Shown one piece after another: positions 31,382 through 42,093 of a DNA stretch of 64,000 nucleotides. The stretch's first letter is position 1; each line of letters starts with the position of its first letter. The notes under the pieces were generated by a model. It ran no database searches. It saw only the letters and a list, made by a program, of their open reading frames with translations, and was not told the origin of the DNA. Position numbers and translations under genes: made by a program. The DNA is from WQXF01 sp031553615 (lineage in GTDB: Bacteria > Bacillota > Clostridia > Christensenellales > Aristaeellaceae), in assembly GCA_031553615.1 (NCBI GenBank), contig JAVBLJ010000020.1:65273-129272 (forward strand). The letters run 5' to 3'.

Positions 31382-32668
31382 TTAATTCGGGGCCGTATTC
31401 AGTGCCGAATGATTCCGACAGGGTCCGCGCAGCAGATCGCCCGCCGCAACCCGCGCAGGCAAAGGCAGATGCACCACCACGAGCGGTTGATTGACGCAAT
31501 CGACGAGCTCGCCCGTGCTCTCCAGCCGAATCGCTTTTACCCGGAGCGGCAACACCGCGCCAGGGATCATGGCCTCCAGCGCGTCGCCCGCAAAGAAACG
31601 GTTTTTCACCTCGACACGATACCAGCCATCGTCCAATCGTTCCAGCACGTACCCCACATATTCCGCTCCCTGCGTGTAGCCTCCCGCAAAGCCGGGATGC
31701 ACGGGCGCGCCAAAGAAGAAGCCGGTATCGTACGCGCGGTGACTAACTTGATCCATCTCCGCGCGCAACGTGCGTAGCAAAGCGCCGCCCGCCTCTGCTT
31801 CGAAAGCAATGGGCGCAGCCGGAGCGATGAGAGCGGCCGGATCGGCCAGCGCGTCTAACGCGCGGCGGTATGCGCCCACCACCGCAGCCACGTAGTATTC
31901 GCCCTTCATGCGCCCCTCGATCTTCAGGCTGGCCAGCCCGGCGGCACACATCGCAGGCAGGTGCTCGATCATGCACAGGTCGCGCGCGCTGAGCACGGTG
32001 GTTCCCTGCCCCTCGTTGATCACTGGCAGCGCAGGATGCTTGCCGCTTCGTTCCACCACCGAATACTGCCAGCGGCAGGGCTGCGCACAATCGCCCTGGT
32101 TGGCGCTGCGCCCGGTCAATGCTGCGCTGAGCAGGCAACGCCCAGAATAGCTAGCGCACACCGCGCCATGCACGAACGCCTCGAGCGCCAGGGTTTCGGG
32201 CAGCGCGGCCCGCATGGCGGCGATCTGGGTCAGCGAAAGCTCCCGCGCTACAATGATGCGCTCCACGCCTTGCCCGTGCCAGAAACGCGCGGCGTATGTG
32301 TTGAGGGTGTTGGCCTGGGTGCTCAGGTGCAGCGGAAGCCCGGGCAGCTCGGCGCGCAGCAAAGCCACCGCCCCAGCATCGGCGACGATGGCCGCATCCA
32401 CGCCCAGCTCGTGGGCGTACCTTGCGCCGCGCAGCAGGCCCTCCATCTGCTCATCGGTAGGCAGTATATTGAGCGTGAGGTAAAGCTTCTTGCCCTGCGC
32501 ATGGATCAGCGCGACCGCCTCGCGCAGCTCCTGCGGCGAAAAATTGCCCGCATGTGCGCGAAGGCTGTATTGCTCCAGGCCAAGATAGACCGCATCCGCA
32601 CCAAAGCGCAGCGCGGTTTGCAGTTGCCGCATGCCCCCGGCAGGGGCCAGCAGTTCGGGTATGTGCAT
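31382..32668 (-). CDS. trhP: Peptidase U32 family protein, probable tRNA uridine hydroxylation factor
   Basis: 428 residues. The U32 signature is EAFVHGAVCASYSGRCLLS, and the N-terminus (PELLAPAGGMRQLQTALRFGADAVYLG) is standard; further cysteines (CAQPCRW) are conserved in the family. Members (TrhP/YrrN-YrrO, RlhA) take part in prephenate-dependent hydroxylation of tRNA U34 or 23S rRNA; true protease activity is doubtful. It starts three bases after mltG. In B. subtilis the order is mltG-trmR-trhP1-trhP2; here one U32 gene follows mltG and trmR is absent. Which RNA it modifies is not certain. Confidence 0.88.
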   Translation of the reverse strand: MHIPELLAPAGGMRQLQTALRFGADAVYLGLEQYSLRAHAGNFSPQELREAVALIHAQGKKLYLTLNILPTDEQMEGLLRGARYAHELGVDAAIVADAGAVALLRAELPGLPLHLSTQANTLNTYAARFWHGQGVERIIVARELSLTQIAAMRAALPETLALEAFVHGAVCASYSGRCLLSAALTGRSANQGDCAQPCRWQYSVVERSGKHPALPVINEGQGTTVLSARDLCMIEHLPAMCAAGLASLKIEGRMKGEYYVAAVVGAYRRALDALADPAALIAPAAPIAFEAEAGGALLRTLRAEMDQVSHRAYDTGFFFGAPVHPGFAGGYTQGAEYVGYVLERLDDGWYRVEVKNRFFAGDALEAMIPGAVLPLRVKAIRLESTGELVDCVNQPLVVVHLPLPARVAAGDLLRGPCRNHSALNTAPN

Positions 32669-32671
32669 GGC

Positions 32672-33856
32672 CTACAGTCCCCTGCTCTTGTCGTATTCGA
32701 TCCAAAGCGGGCGGTACTTGGCCGCGTTGGCGTTGTGCTCCTTCAGGGTGCGCGCAAACACCAGCGCGCCGCTATCCGGATCGGCGCTACAGAAGTACAG
32801 GTAATCCTGCGCGATGAACTGCTCATCGGGGTAAAGCGCGGCCAGGATCGCATCGCCAGAGGGGTTGCATACCGGGCCGGGCGGCAAGCCTTTGTTTTGA
32901 TAGGAGTTATAGGCCGAGCTGACCGACAAATCCGTATCCGAAAGCGCCATTTTTTTCGAATTGATCGCGTACTTGATGGTGACGTCGGAATCCAGCGTCA
33001 TGCCTTCCTTTATTCGGTTGTGGAATACCGCCGAAACCTTCGCGAAGTCGGCGGTCTTTCCTTCCTTTTCCACCATGGAGGCCAGGGTGAGCACTTGATC
33101 CATGGTCATCTCTAGTTCCTCGGCGCGCTCGGCGTAGGAGGCGGGAAACGCCACGTCGGTCTGCTCGATCAGCTTCTTGATGATGTCGTCGATTGTAGCG
33201 TTGGTGAACACCTCGTAGGTATTGGGCGAAAGGTAGCCCTCCAGCACATACTTGCGCTGGGTGGCCCGCGGGTTCGCAAGCACATCGGCAATGGTGGGAT
33301 AATCGCGGAAAGCATCGGCAGTCTTGCAGTGCTGCAGGAACTCGTTCGCATCTTTGATCGCGCCGTCGGCGACCAGCTTGCTCGCCACGTCCTCCACCGT
33401 CCAGCCCGGAATCACTGTAATCTTGCGCGTGAGCGGCTTGCCGTCGCCCTGCCCCAGCATGGCGATCAGCTCCTGCAGCGACATAGCGCGGGTCAGGGAA
33501 TACTCGCCGGGCTGCAACTTCTGGCCCATGCCCATGAAATCGGCCAAATACTTAAACACCGTGCGGTTGCGCACCAGGTTTGCCTTCTCCAAATCGCTGG
33601 CTACCCGCGTCAGCGAACTGCCGCTCTTAACCTCGAAGGCCTGCGGTTGCTGGTCGTTTGGGTCCACGGGCGCCACGTACGCATCCGAAAACCACTGCCA
33701 GCCCATGCTCACAATTCCGCCAACCACGATGAGGCTGCACGTGAATATCAAGATCGGCCGCAGCAGTCGCCATATCCAATCGTACCAAAAAAAACCGTAC
33801 GAGCGCTCGTCGTGTAGCGTCTGATGGTCGTAGTCCCGTGGCGGTCTCTTTGCCAA
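32672..33856 (-). CDS. mltG: Endolytic murein transglycosylase MltG
   Basis: 394 residues from TTG 33856, which follows GGAGG by about nine bases. One membrane segment at about 33-54; then a LysM-like part and the YceG catalytic domain with KITVIPGWTVEDVASKLV, YLSPNTYEV, the catalytic glutamate in LTLASMVEKEG, FHNRIKEGMTLDSDVTIKYA and GLPPGPVCNPS. MltG cuts nascent peptidoglycan strands at the membrane and sets glycan length. It lies 38 bases after ylbF. Confidence 0.95.
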   Translation of the reverse strand: MAKRPPRDYDHQTLHDERSYGFFWYDWIWRLLRPILIFTCSLIVVGGIVSMGWQWFSDAYVAPVDPNDQQPQAFEVKSGSSLTRVASDLEKANLVRNRTVFKYLADFMGMGQKLQPGEYSLTRAMSLQELIAMLGQGDGKPLTRKITVIPGWTVEDVASKLVADGAIKDANEFLQHCKTADAFRDYPTIADVLANPRATQRKYVLEGYLSPNTYEVFTNATIDDIIKKLIEQTDVAFPASYAERAEELEMTMDQVLTLASMVEKEGKTADFAKVSAVFHNRIKEGMTLDSDVTIKYAINSKKMALSDTDLSVSSAYNSYQNKGLPPGPVCNPSGDAILAALYPDEQFIAQDYLYFCSADPDSGALVFARTLKEHNANAAKYRPLWIEYDKSRGL

Positions 33857-33894
33857 GTTGGGTTTCCTCCTCCCCTAGCCGCGCGGCTGCGCTG

Positions 33895-34239
33895 CTATTC
33901 GGGCAAATCCAGGCGAATGCCCGCCGCGTCGGTGATCAGCTTGATCACGTCAGCCAGCGTCTTTTGCAGCTGCATTTCGGCCAGCAGATAGGCCTGCACG
34001 TCCGCGTTCATGAACAGCAGCGAGGAAAGCTGCGAAAAGCGCATGGTGTCCTCGCTCGAGGGCTGTCCGCCGCTCACCGTCTGCATCTGCAGCACCATCT
34101 GCAGACGCTTGTACTCCTTGAGCAGCGCGCGGTTGGTTTCATCGGCCATGACCTCCTCCTGGAGGCGGGCATACTCACGGCAAAGCTCGCTTTCGCGAAT
34201 CTCCTTCGCCAGCACGTGAGCGCTATCGTAGATGTCCAT
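33895..34239 (-). CDS. YlbF/YmcA family protein
   Basis: 114 residues, all helical. The N-terminus (MDIYDSAHVLAKEIRESELCREYARLQEEVMAD) and the later FSQLSSLLFMNADVQAYLLAEMQLQKTLADVIKLI match the Com_YlbF family. In B. subtilis, YlbF and YmcA with YaaT form the Y-complex, which directs RNase Y maturation of mRNAs. The gene sits 34 bases after RNase J, which agrees with a role in RNA turnover. Which member (YlbF or YmcA) is unclear. Confidence 0.88.
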   Translation of the reverse strand: MDIYDSAHVLAKEIRESELCREYARLQEEVMADETNRALLKEYKRLQMVLQMQTVSGGQPSSEDTMRFSQLSSLLFMNADVQAYLLAEMQLQKTLADVIKLITDAAGIRLDLPE

Positions 34240-34273
34240 ATTTTGACCTCACTCTGTGTTTTGGCCCTCACGC

Positions 34274-36037
34274 CTATTCTGGATTGCCATCCTCCTGGCT
34301 ATAAGTGCTCTGCAAAGGATTTTCAGGTTCCTTGGAGTTTTCAGCAACTTCAAAACTCGCAGGCTTCTCGGCCTTCCCCAGCTCCAGTATGATGGGCAAT
34401 ATCATGGGGTTACGCTTCATTTGCTTGTACAGGTAGCCGTGCAGCTCGTCCTTGATGCGGTTCTTGGCCGCCATCCAATCCGGGGGCTGGGCGGCCGAAG
34501 TCTGCATGAGCACGCTGAGCACCAGGCTCTTCGCGCCGTCGATCAGCGCCTCGTTTTCGCGCACGTACACAAATCCGCGCGAAATGATATCGGGCCCGGA
34601 AACGATGGCCCCGGTCGTAGAGTTGATCGCCACCACCACGATGATGAGCCCATCCTGTGAAAGATGCTTGCGATCACGCAGCACCACGTTGCCCACGTCG
34701 CCAATGCCCAAACCGTCGACCATTACGCTGCCGGTGGGCACCGATCCGGCGATGTGCAGCGAATCCTCGCCCAGCTCGATCACTTGGCCAATTTCCGGAA
34801 TCACCACCCGCTTGGGATCCATGCCCATGGATTGCGCAAGCTGCGCGTGCTGCCAAAGCATGCGGTACTCGCCGTGCACGGGCATGAAGAATTTGGGCTT
34901 GGTGAGGGTGTGGATGAGCTTGAGCTCCTCCTGGCAGGCGTGGCCGGATACGTGCACATCGGCGATGGCCTCGTACACCACCTGTGCGCCGATGCGGTAG
35001 AGCTGGTTGATCACCCGCGCCACCAGGATTTCATTGCCCGGTATCGGGTTTGCGGAAACGATCACCAGGTCACTCTGGCGAATTTGCAGCTTCTTATGCT
35101 CGCTATAGGCCATGCGCGTCAGGCCCGACATGGGCTCGCCCTGGCTCCCGGTGGTAAGCACCACGATCTCGTCGTCGTCGTAGCGATCCAGGTTCTCGGC
35201 GCTGATCAGGTGCCCTTCGGGTATCTTCAGCTCGCCGATTTGTATCGCCACGCGCACCACATTGATCATGCTGCGCCCAATGAAACAAACCCGGCGGCCA
35301 AACCGCGCGGCCGCATCCACCACCTGCTGGATACGGTGGATGTTGGAGGCAAACATGGCGATGATGATGCGCCCGCTCGCGGTGCGGAACAGGCTGCGGA
35401 AGGTATCGCCAATCTTCATTTCCGACATGGTGTAGCCGGGCCGCTCCACGTTGGTGGATTCGCACAGCAGCATGAGCACGCCGCTGTTGCCCAGCGAGGC
35501 GAAGGTGTTCAAATCGGTGACCTCGCCATCAATGGGCGTGTAATCCACCTTAAAGTCACCGGTGACGACCACCGTGCCCACCGGCGAGGTGATCGCCATG
35601 GCCACCGCCCCGGCGATGGAGTGGCTCACCTTGATAAACTGCACGGCAAACTGGCCGAAGCGCAGCGTGTCCTTGGGCTTGATTACTTGCAGATGGATGC
35701 TGTCGATATCGTGCTCGCGCAGCTTGGTTTCCACCAGCGCCAGCGTCAGCTTGGTGCCGTATACGGGCGCAGGCACCTGGCGCAGCACATAGGGCAGCGC
35801 GCCGATATGATCCTCATGCCCGTGGGTTATCAGGTAGCCGCGTACGCGGTCCTTATTCTCGACCAGGTAGGTCACGTCCGGGATCACCAGATCGATGCCC
35901 AGCATGTCCTCCTTGGGGAAGATCAATCCACAATCGACGACCAAAATATCGTCGCCGTACTCAAAAACGGTGATGTTTTTGCCGATCTCGTCCACACCGC
36001 CGAGCGGTATGATGCGCAATTTGCCTGTGGGCGCCAC
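34274..36037 (-). CDS. rnj: Ribonuclease J
   Basis: 587 residues from GTG 36037, after AAGGAGGGGG. The beta-lactamase/beta-CASP core is complete: HGHEDHIGAL at 72-81, HSIAGAVAMAI, TGDFKVD, then LCESTNVERPGYT, GSQGEPMSGLTRMA, SANPIPGNE and HVSGHACQEELKL. RNase J has 5' exonuclease and endonuclease activity in mRNA decay and rRNA maturation. The C-terminal tail after about 555 is acidic and Ser/Glu rich. It heads the rnj-ylbF-mltG-U32-DUF4832 run. RNase J1 versus J2 cannot be decided here. Confidence 0.96.
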   Translation of the reverse strand: MAPTGKLRIIPLGGVDEIGKNITVFEYGDDILVVDCGLIFPKEDMLGIDLVIPDVTYLVENKDRVRGYLITHGHEDHIGALPYVLRQVPAPVYGTKLTLALVETKLREHDIDSIHLQVIKPKDTLRFGQFAVQFIKVSHSIAGAVAMAITSPVGTVVVTGDFKVDYTPIDGEVTDLNTFASLGNSGVLMLLCESTNVERPGYTMSEMKIGDTFRSLFRTASGRIIIAMFASNIHRIQQVVDAAARFGRRVCFIGRSMINVVRVAIQIGELKIPEGHLISAENLDRYDDDEIVVLTTGSQGEPMSGLTRMAYSEHKKLQIRQSDLVIVSANPIPGNEILVARVINQLYRIGAQVVYEAIADVHVSGHACQEELKLIHTLTKPKFFMPVHGEYRMLWQHAQLAQSMGMDPKRVVIPEIGQVIELGEDSLHIAGSVPTGSVMVDGLGIGDVGNVVLRDRKHLSQDGLIIVVVAINSTTGAIVSGPDIISRGFVYVRENEALIDGAKSLVLSVLMQTSAAQPPDWMAAKNRIKDELHGYLYKQMKRNPMILPIILELGKAEKPASFEVAENSKEPENPLQSTYSQEDGNPE

Positions 36038-36167
36038 GACTCCCCCTCCTTCTTCCTCCCGCCGGGAAAAGTTTTACAACAAAACGGCGGAACACACTCC
36101 CGGCAAGCGCCAGGGCGGCTCGCTTCGATCTGCTATGTCGGCGATTCACACTCGCACTATTTCCTCG

Positions 36168-36178
36168 AGTATAGTATA
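36168..36178 (-). promoter_or_regulatory. Likely -10 region of the RNase J promoter
   Basis: Two overlapping minus-strand TATACT hexamers (36173-36178 with an upstream TGC, and 36168-36173). The -35 region is poor (run of Ts), so the extended -10 probably carries the promoter. Confidence 0.5.
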
Positions 36179-36223
36179 GCACAAGCCCTAGGGAAAAAAA
36201 AGCGCGCCGCCACATTTTATGGA

Positions 36224-36260
36224 GAAAACGATAAGCGGCACAGCTTTCGCCATGCCGCTT
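36224..36260 (-). terminator. Probable terminator after ppdK
   Basis: Minus-strand stem AAGCGGCA / TGCCGCTT with a twelve-base loop, followed by ATCGTTTTC. A second perfect small hairpin (GCCTTGC / GCAAGGC) lies between it and the ppdK stop. Confidence 0.55.
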
Positions 36261-36327
36261 TGTGCAACTATGCGGTGATTTGGGGGGCGGAGGTTCCATC
36301 GCCTTGCAAAGGCAAGGCTTTGGGCGC

Positions 36328-38958
<2,631 letters not shown>

Positions 38959-39055
38959 GATTGCCCTCCTCATTCATCCACACAGTCTCTCAGTTCTATC
39001 GGCCAAAGCGTACGCACAGTCAATCGCGTCGCCGCTTAGCAAAAAATGGTTTACG

Positions 39056-39083
39056 CAAAGAATGGCCTCTAGGGCATTCTTTG
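39056..39083 (-). other. Hairpin in the ppdK leader
   Basis: Perfect nine-base arms CAAAGAATG / CATTCTTTG with a ten-base loop, in the first 50 bases of the roughly 130-base leader; nine bases after it comes TTTTTT. It might be a 5' stability hairpin or a weak attenuator. Confidence 0.5.
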
Positions 39084-39097
39084 GTAGACCAACAGAT

Positions 39098-39126
39098 ATT
39101 ATACAGTGCTGGATGCAAATTGGCAA
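39098..39126 (-). promoter_or_regulatory. Promoter of ppdK
   Basis: Minus-strand -35 TTGCCA at 39121-39126, 17-base spacer, perfect -10 TATAAT at 39098-39103. Confidence 0.85.
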
Positions 39127-39185
39127 GAGCAGAGGCGCGCATTTTTGCGGTTTCTCGGTAAAAAGTTCGGCAAAAGCATTCGCCG

Positions 39186-39818
39186 CTATCGCACAGTTCC
39201 GCTATACGCGGCATACTCTCCGCAGGCAGCAAAGCCTACGGCCCGCGCCGATGCAATTTCGATGCTTGCGCAGCCATTCACCATATACAATACGCTCGCT
39301 TTCCCATTGGCAAATGCCGACGCTGCTGCCAACGAAAGCAACGCCGCTCCCTCGCGTTCATTCGCCGCTTCCAGCGCAAAAATCTCCGGCTCATTGCCCC
39401 AGAGGCTCATCATGACGTAGGCTTCATTCCGCAAAAAGATACCCCAGCGGCTCAAATCGTTTGCCACCCGTTCCGCTGACCAATACATGCCGGGATTTGC
39501 CTTGCTATGCAGCGCCGCAAACGCTTCGAAACTGGCCGATGAAGGATTCTGCCGTGAAACCAACACCGCGTCAACTTCCTGCGCAGGTCGAAAGCACGTT
39601 GGATCAAGGCGGGTTTCGGTGCACGATTCAAGCAAAATCATGCCTATTTCCGCCAGAAATGCTGCGGGCGGTTCGCAGTTGTGGTAACAAAAATGGATTG
39701 AGTAATCGGGATACTCGCGTTGCAAATCGCGCCAAAATGCGCGGCGTTTTCTTTCCTCTTTTATCACATAATCGTTCACCTGGATGTGCTTTTCCGCTCT
39801 ATCCACATGCATCTCCAT
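39186..39818 (-). CDS. Small GNAT-fold protein of unknown role
   Basis: 210 residues from ATG 39818, seven bases after GAGGG. The C-terminal part (FALEAANEREGAALLSLAAASAFANGKASVLYMVNGCASIEIASARAVGFAACGEYAAYSG cut into its parts) has the helix-strand-helix-strand order and the closing AVGF-x-x-x-GEY common in acetyltransferases. The N-terminal half (VNDYVIKEERKRRAFWRDLQREYPDYSIHFCYHN) has no motif I know. Substrate unknown, and the acetyl-CoA loop is not clearly conserved, so it may not be active. It is 65 bases after the recG stop and could share that transcript. Confidence 0.65.
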   Translation of the reverse strand: MEMHVDRAEKHIQVNDYVIKEERKRRAFWRDLQREYPDYSIHFCYHNCEPPAAFLAEIGMILLESCTETRLDPTCFRPAQEVDAVLVSRQNPSSASFEAFAALHSKANPGMYWSAERVANDLSRWGIFLRNEAYVMMSLWGNEPEIFALEAANEREGAALLSLAAASAFANGKASVLYMVNGCASIEIASARAVGFAACGEYAAYSGTVR

Positions 39819-39882
39819 GCGCTTCCCTCTTTCTCTTTTCGTGCGATGTCATGCTCGCTCACCACGTCGTGGCATCCGTTGG

Positions 39883-41970
39883 CTAATTGAGTGCCGCTTC
39901 CCCAAACCTGCGCGCAAAGCTCTCCCCCGCCGCGCGAAACACCTGCTCGGCCTCCTCGGCCAATGCCGGATCCTCGCGCAGCGCGTGCACCTCCCGCTGA
40001 GTTTCCTCCAGCAGCAGCATGTCGTCGCCCAACGCCACGCCCTGCAGCGAGAGCTTGCCGTGCTGCCGCGTGCCGAAAAACTCGCCTGCCCCCCGCAGTT
40101 CCAAATCCTTTTGCGCAATCACGAAGCCATCCTGGGTCTGCGTCATCAGCTGCAGGCGGTCGTTGGACTCGGCCAGCAGGAAGCACCAGCTCTGCTCTGC
40201 ACCGCGCCCTACGCGACCGCGCAACTGGTGCAGCTGCGCAAGGCCGAAGCGCTCCGCGTTCTCGATCACCATCACCGTGGCGTTGGGCACGTTCACACCC
40301 ACCTCGATCACCGTGGTGGCGACCAGCGCGTCCAGCTCCCTCCCGGCAAAAGCGACAAGCGCTGCGTCCTTCTCCACGCTCTTCATCTGCCCGTGCACCA
40401 GTCCGATCCGCAGCGCACGCAGGGGCCCCGCCTTCAGCTCGGCATACAGCGCTTCGGCAGATTGGGCGTCCTCCATCTCCTCCGAATCCTCCACCAGCGG
40501 ACACACGATGTAAATTTGCCGCCCGGCCTGCGCCTGTTCCAGCAAAAAGCCGTACATCGCGCCGCGCTTGTGATCCGGCACCACCCGGGTGATCACCGGG
40601 GAGCGGCCCGGCGGCAGCTCGTCCACAATCGATATGTTTAAATCACCATACAGCACCAGCGCCAGCGAGCGCGGAATGGGCGTGGCCGAGAGCACGAGCA
40701 CATTGGCGGCAACACCCCTGCCTTCGGTCGCTTGGCCCCGCTCCGCTTGCCCGCTTCCCGCCTCGGCCATGCCGCCCTCCGCCGGGATTCCTCCCTTTTC
40801 GGCCAGCGCACTGCGTTGACGCACGCCAAACCGGTGCTGCTCATCGGTGACGACCAAGCCCAGCTTGGCGTAGCGCACCCCCTCGGAGATCAGCGCATGG
40901 GTGCCGATGATTACCTGCCACTCCCCCGATGCGATGGCGGCATGGGCCTGCCTGCGCTGCGCCGCCGTAAGCGCGCCAGTAAGCAGCCCGCAGCGAATGC
41001 CCAGCGGCTCCAGCAATGCGCACGCGCCCTGGTAGTGCTGCCCCGCCAATATCTCGGTGGGGGCCATGAGCGCGCCCTGCCAGCCCGCCTGTGCGCAGAG
41101 CACCAACGCGCCGAACGCGATGGCGGTCTTGCCGCAGCCCACGTCGCCCTGCACCATGCGCGCCATGGGCGTGCCCGCCGCCATGTCGGCGCAGATTTCC
41201 ACCAGCACGCGCCGCTGCGCTCCCGTGGGCGCAAAGGGCAGCGTAGCCCAGTACGCTTCGATCTCGGCTGGACTGGCCGCGATGCGCACGCCGGACGCCT
41301 GCCTGCGCTTGCGGTCTGTCAGCGCCGCCTGGTACAGCAGCAACGATTCGAACGCCAGCCTGCGCCGCGCGCGCGCCAGTGCTTGCCCGTCGGCAGGCTG
41401 ATGCGCTTGGGCGAGCGCTTCGCGCCTGCCGCAAAGGTGGTGGCGGGCGCGCAGCCCCTCGGGCAGCGGATCGTCCATCTCGGGCAGCAGGCGGCAAAGC
41501 ATCTCGGCCACCAACGCGCGATAAATCTTGGCCGGCAGGCCGGGCAGGGTACGGTAGACCGGCGTGATGCCCGGCTCGGCCTCCAGCACAGGATTGATGA
41601 GGAACAAACCGCTCTGCTTGCGGGTGACGCGTCCGCAGAGCAGCACCTCCTGCCCCGCCGAAAGCTGCTCCTTCATCCACGGCTGCCCGAACCACATGCA
41701 GCGCAGCGATCCGGTAGCATCGCGCACCATGGCCGATACCCACTGCCTGCCGCCCACCCGATGCAGCTTGGGCGGCTGGGCGATGATGCCGCTCACCGCC
41801 GCCTCCGCACCCTCCCTCAGGTCGCAGATGGGCGCGGGATTGGTCGTATCGCGATAGGCGGAGGGCAGCGCTTCGATAAGGTCGAGGCCATCGGCAATGC
41901 CGCGCTCGGCCAGCGCGCGAATCCGTACTGGGCCCAGCCCGCGAATACCCGCGAAGGATGCATCGCTCAT
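39883..41970 (-). CDS. recG: ATP-dependent DNA helicase RecG
   Basis: 695 residues from ATG 41970, after GGAGGGGG. An N-terminal wedge domain (AVSGIIAQPP...WFGQPWMKEQL) precedes the helicase core: FAPTGAQRRVL, GDVGCGKTAIAFGAL (Walker A), APTEILAGQHY, IGTHALI, VVTDEQHRFGVRQR (DEQH box), LSATPIPRSLALVLYGDL, and QLRGRVGRG. RecG unwinds branched DNA at stalled forks. Between the DEQH box and motif III there is a Gly/Ala/Glu-rich insert of about 30 residues (EKGGIPAEGGMAEAGSGQAE), not usual in the family. Follows yloV, as in B. subtilis without the sda genes. Confidence 0.96.
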   Translation of the reverse strand: MSDASFAGIRGLGPVRIRALAERGIADGLDLIEALPSAYRDTTNPAPICDLREGAEAAVSGIIAQPPKLHRVGGRQWVSAMVRDATGSLRCMWFGQPWMKEQLSAGQEVLLCGRVTRKQSGLFLINPVLEAEPGITPVYRTLPGLPAKIYRALVAEMLCRLLPEMDDPLPEGLRARHHLCGRREALAQAHQPADGQALARARRRLAFESLLLYQAALTDRKRRQASGVRIAASPAEIEAYWATLPFAPTGAQRRVLVEICADMAAGTPMARMVQGDVGCGKTAIAFGALVLCAQAGWQGALMAPTEILAGQHYQGACALLEPLGIRCGLLTGALTAAQRRQAHAAIASGEWQVIIGTHALISEGVRYAKLGLVVTDEQHRFGVRQRSALAEKGGIPAEGGMAEAGSGQAERGQATEGRGVAANVLVLSATPIPRSLALVLYGDLNISIVDELPPGRSPVITRVVPDHKRGAMYGFLLEQAQAGRQIYIVCPLVEDSEEMEDAQSAEALYAELKAGPLRALRIGLVHGQMKSVEKDAALVAFAGRELDALVATTVIEVGVNVPNATVMVIENAERFGLAQLHQLRGRVGRGAEQSWCFLLAESNDRLQLMTQTQDGFVIAQKDLELRGAGEFFGTRQHGKLSLQGVALGDDMLLLEETQREVHALREDPALAEEAEQVFRAAGESFARRFGEAALN

Positions 41971-41983
41971 CGCGCTCCCCCTC

Positions 41984-42025
41984 CATCATCCGTAAAACAT
42001 CATCTGAAAAACATCATCCACAAAA
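41984..42025. repeat. 14-bp tandem repeat, three units, before recG
   Basis: CATCATCCGTAAAA, CATCATCTGAAAAA and CATCATCCACAAAA follow each other without gaps, just upstream of the recG ribosome site. Confidence 0.8.
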
Positions 42026-42056
42026 GCGGGACTGTCGCTATTCGCCACAGCCCCGC
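42021..42056 (-). terminator. Terminator between yloV and recG
   Basis: Minus-strand arms GCGGGGCTGT / ACAGTCCCGC (one G-U pair) followed by TTTT. It implies that recG is at least partly expressed from elsewhere or by read-through. Confidence 0.7.
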
Positions 42057-42093
42057 GCATTTGCGTCTCAACCCATTTTTCTGAAAGCTTGGC

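Noticed and set aside
31382..32668. Reading the U32 protein as a secreted collagenase
   Set aside because: There is no signal peptide, and work on the family supports RNA hydroxylation rather than proteolysis.
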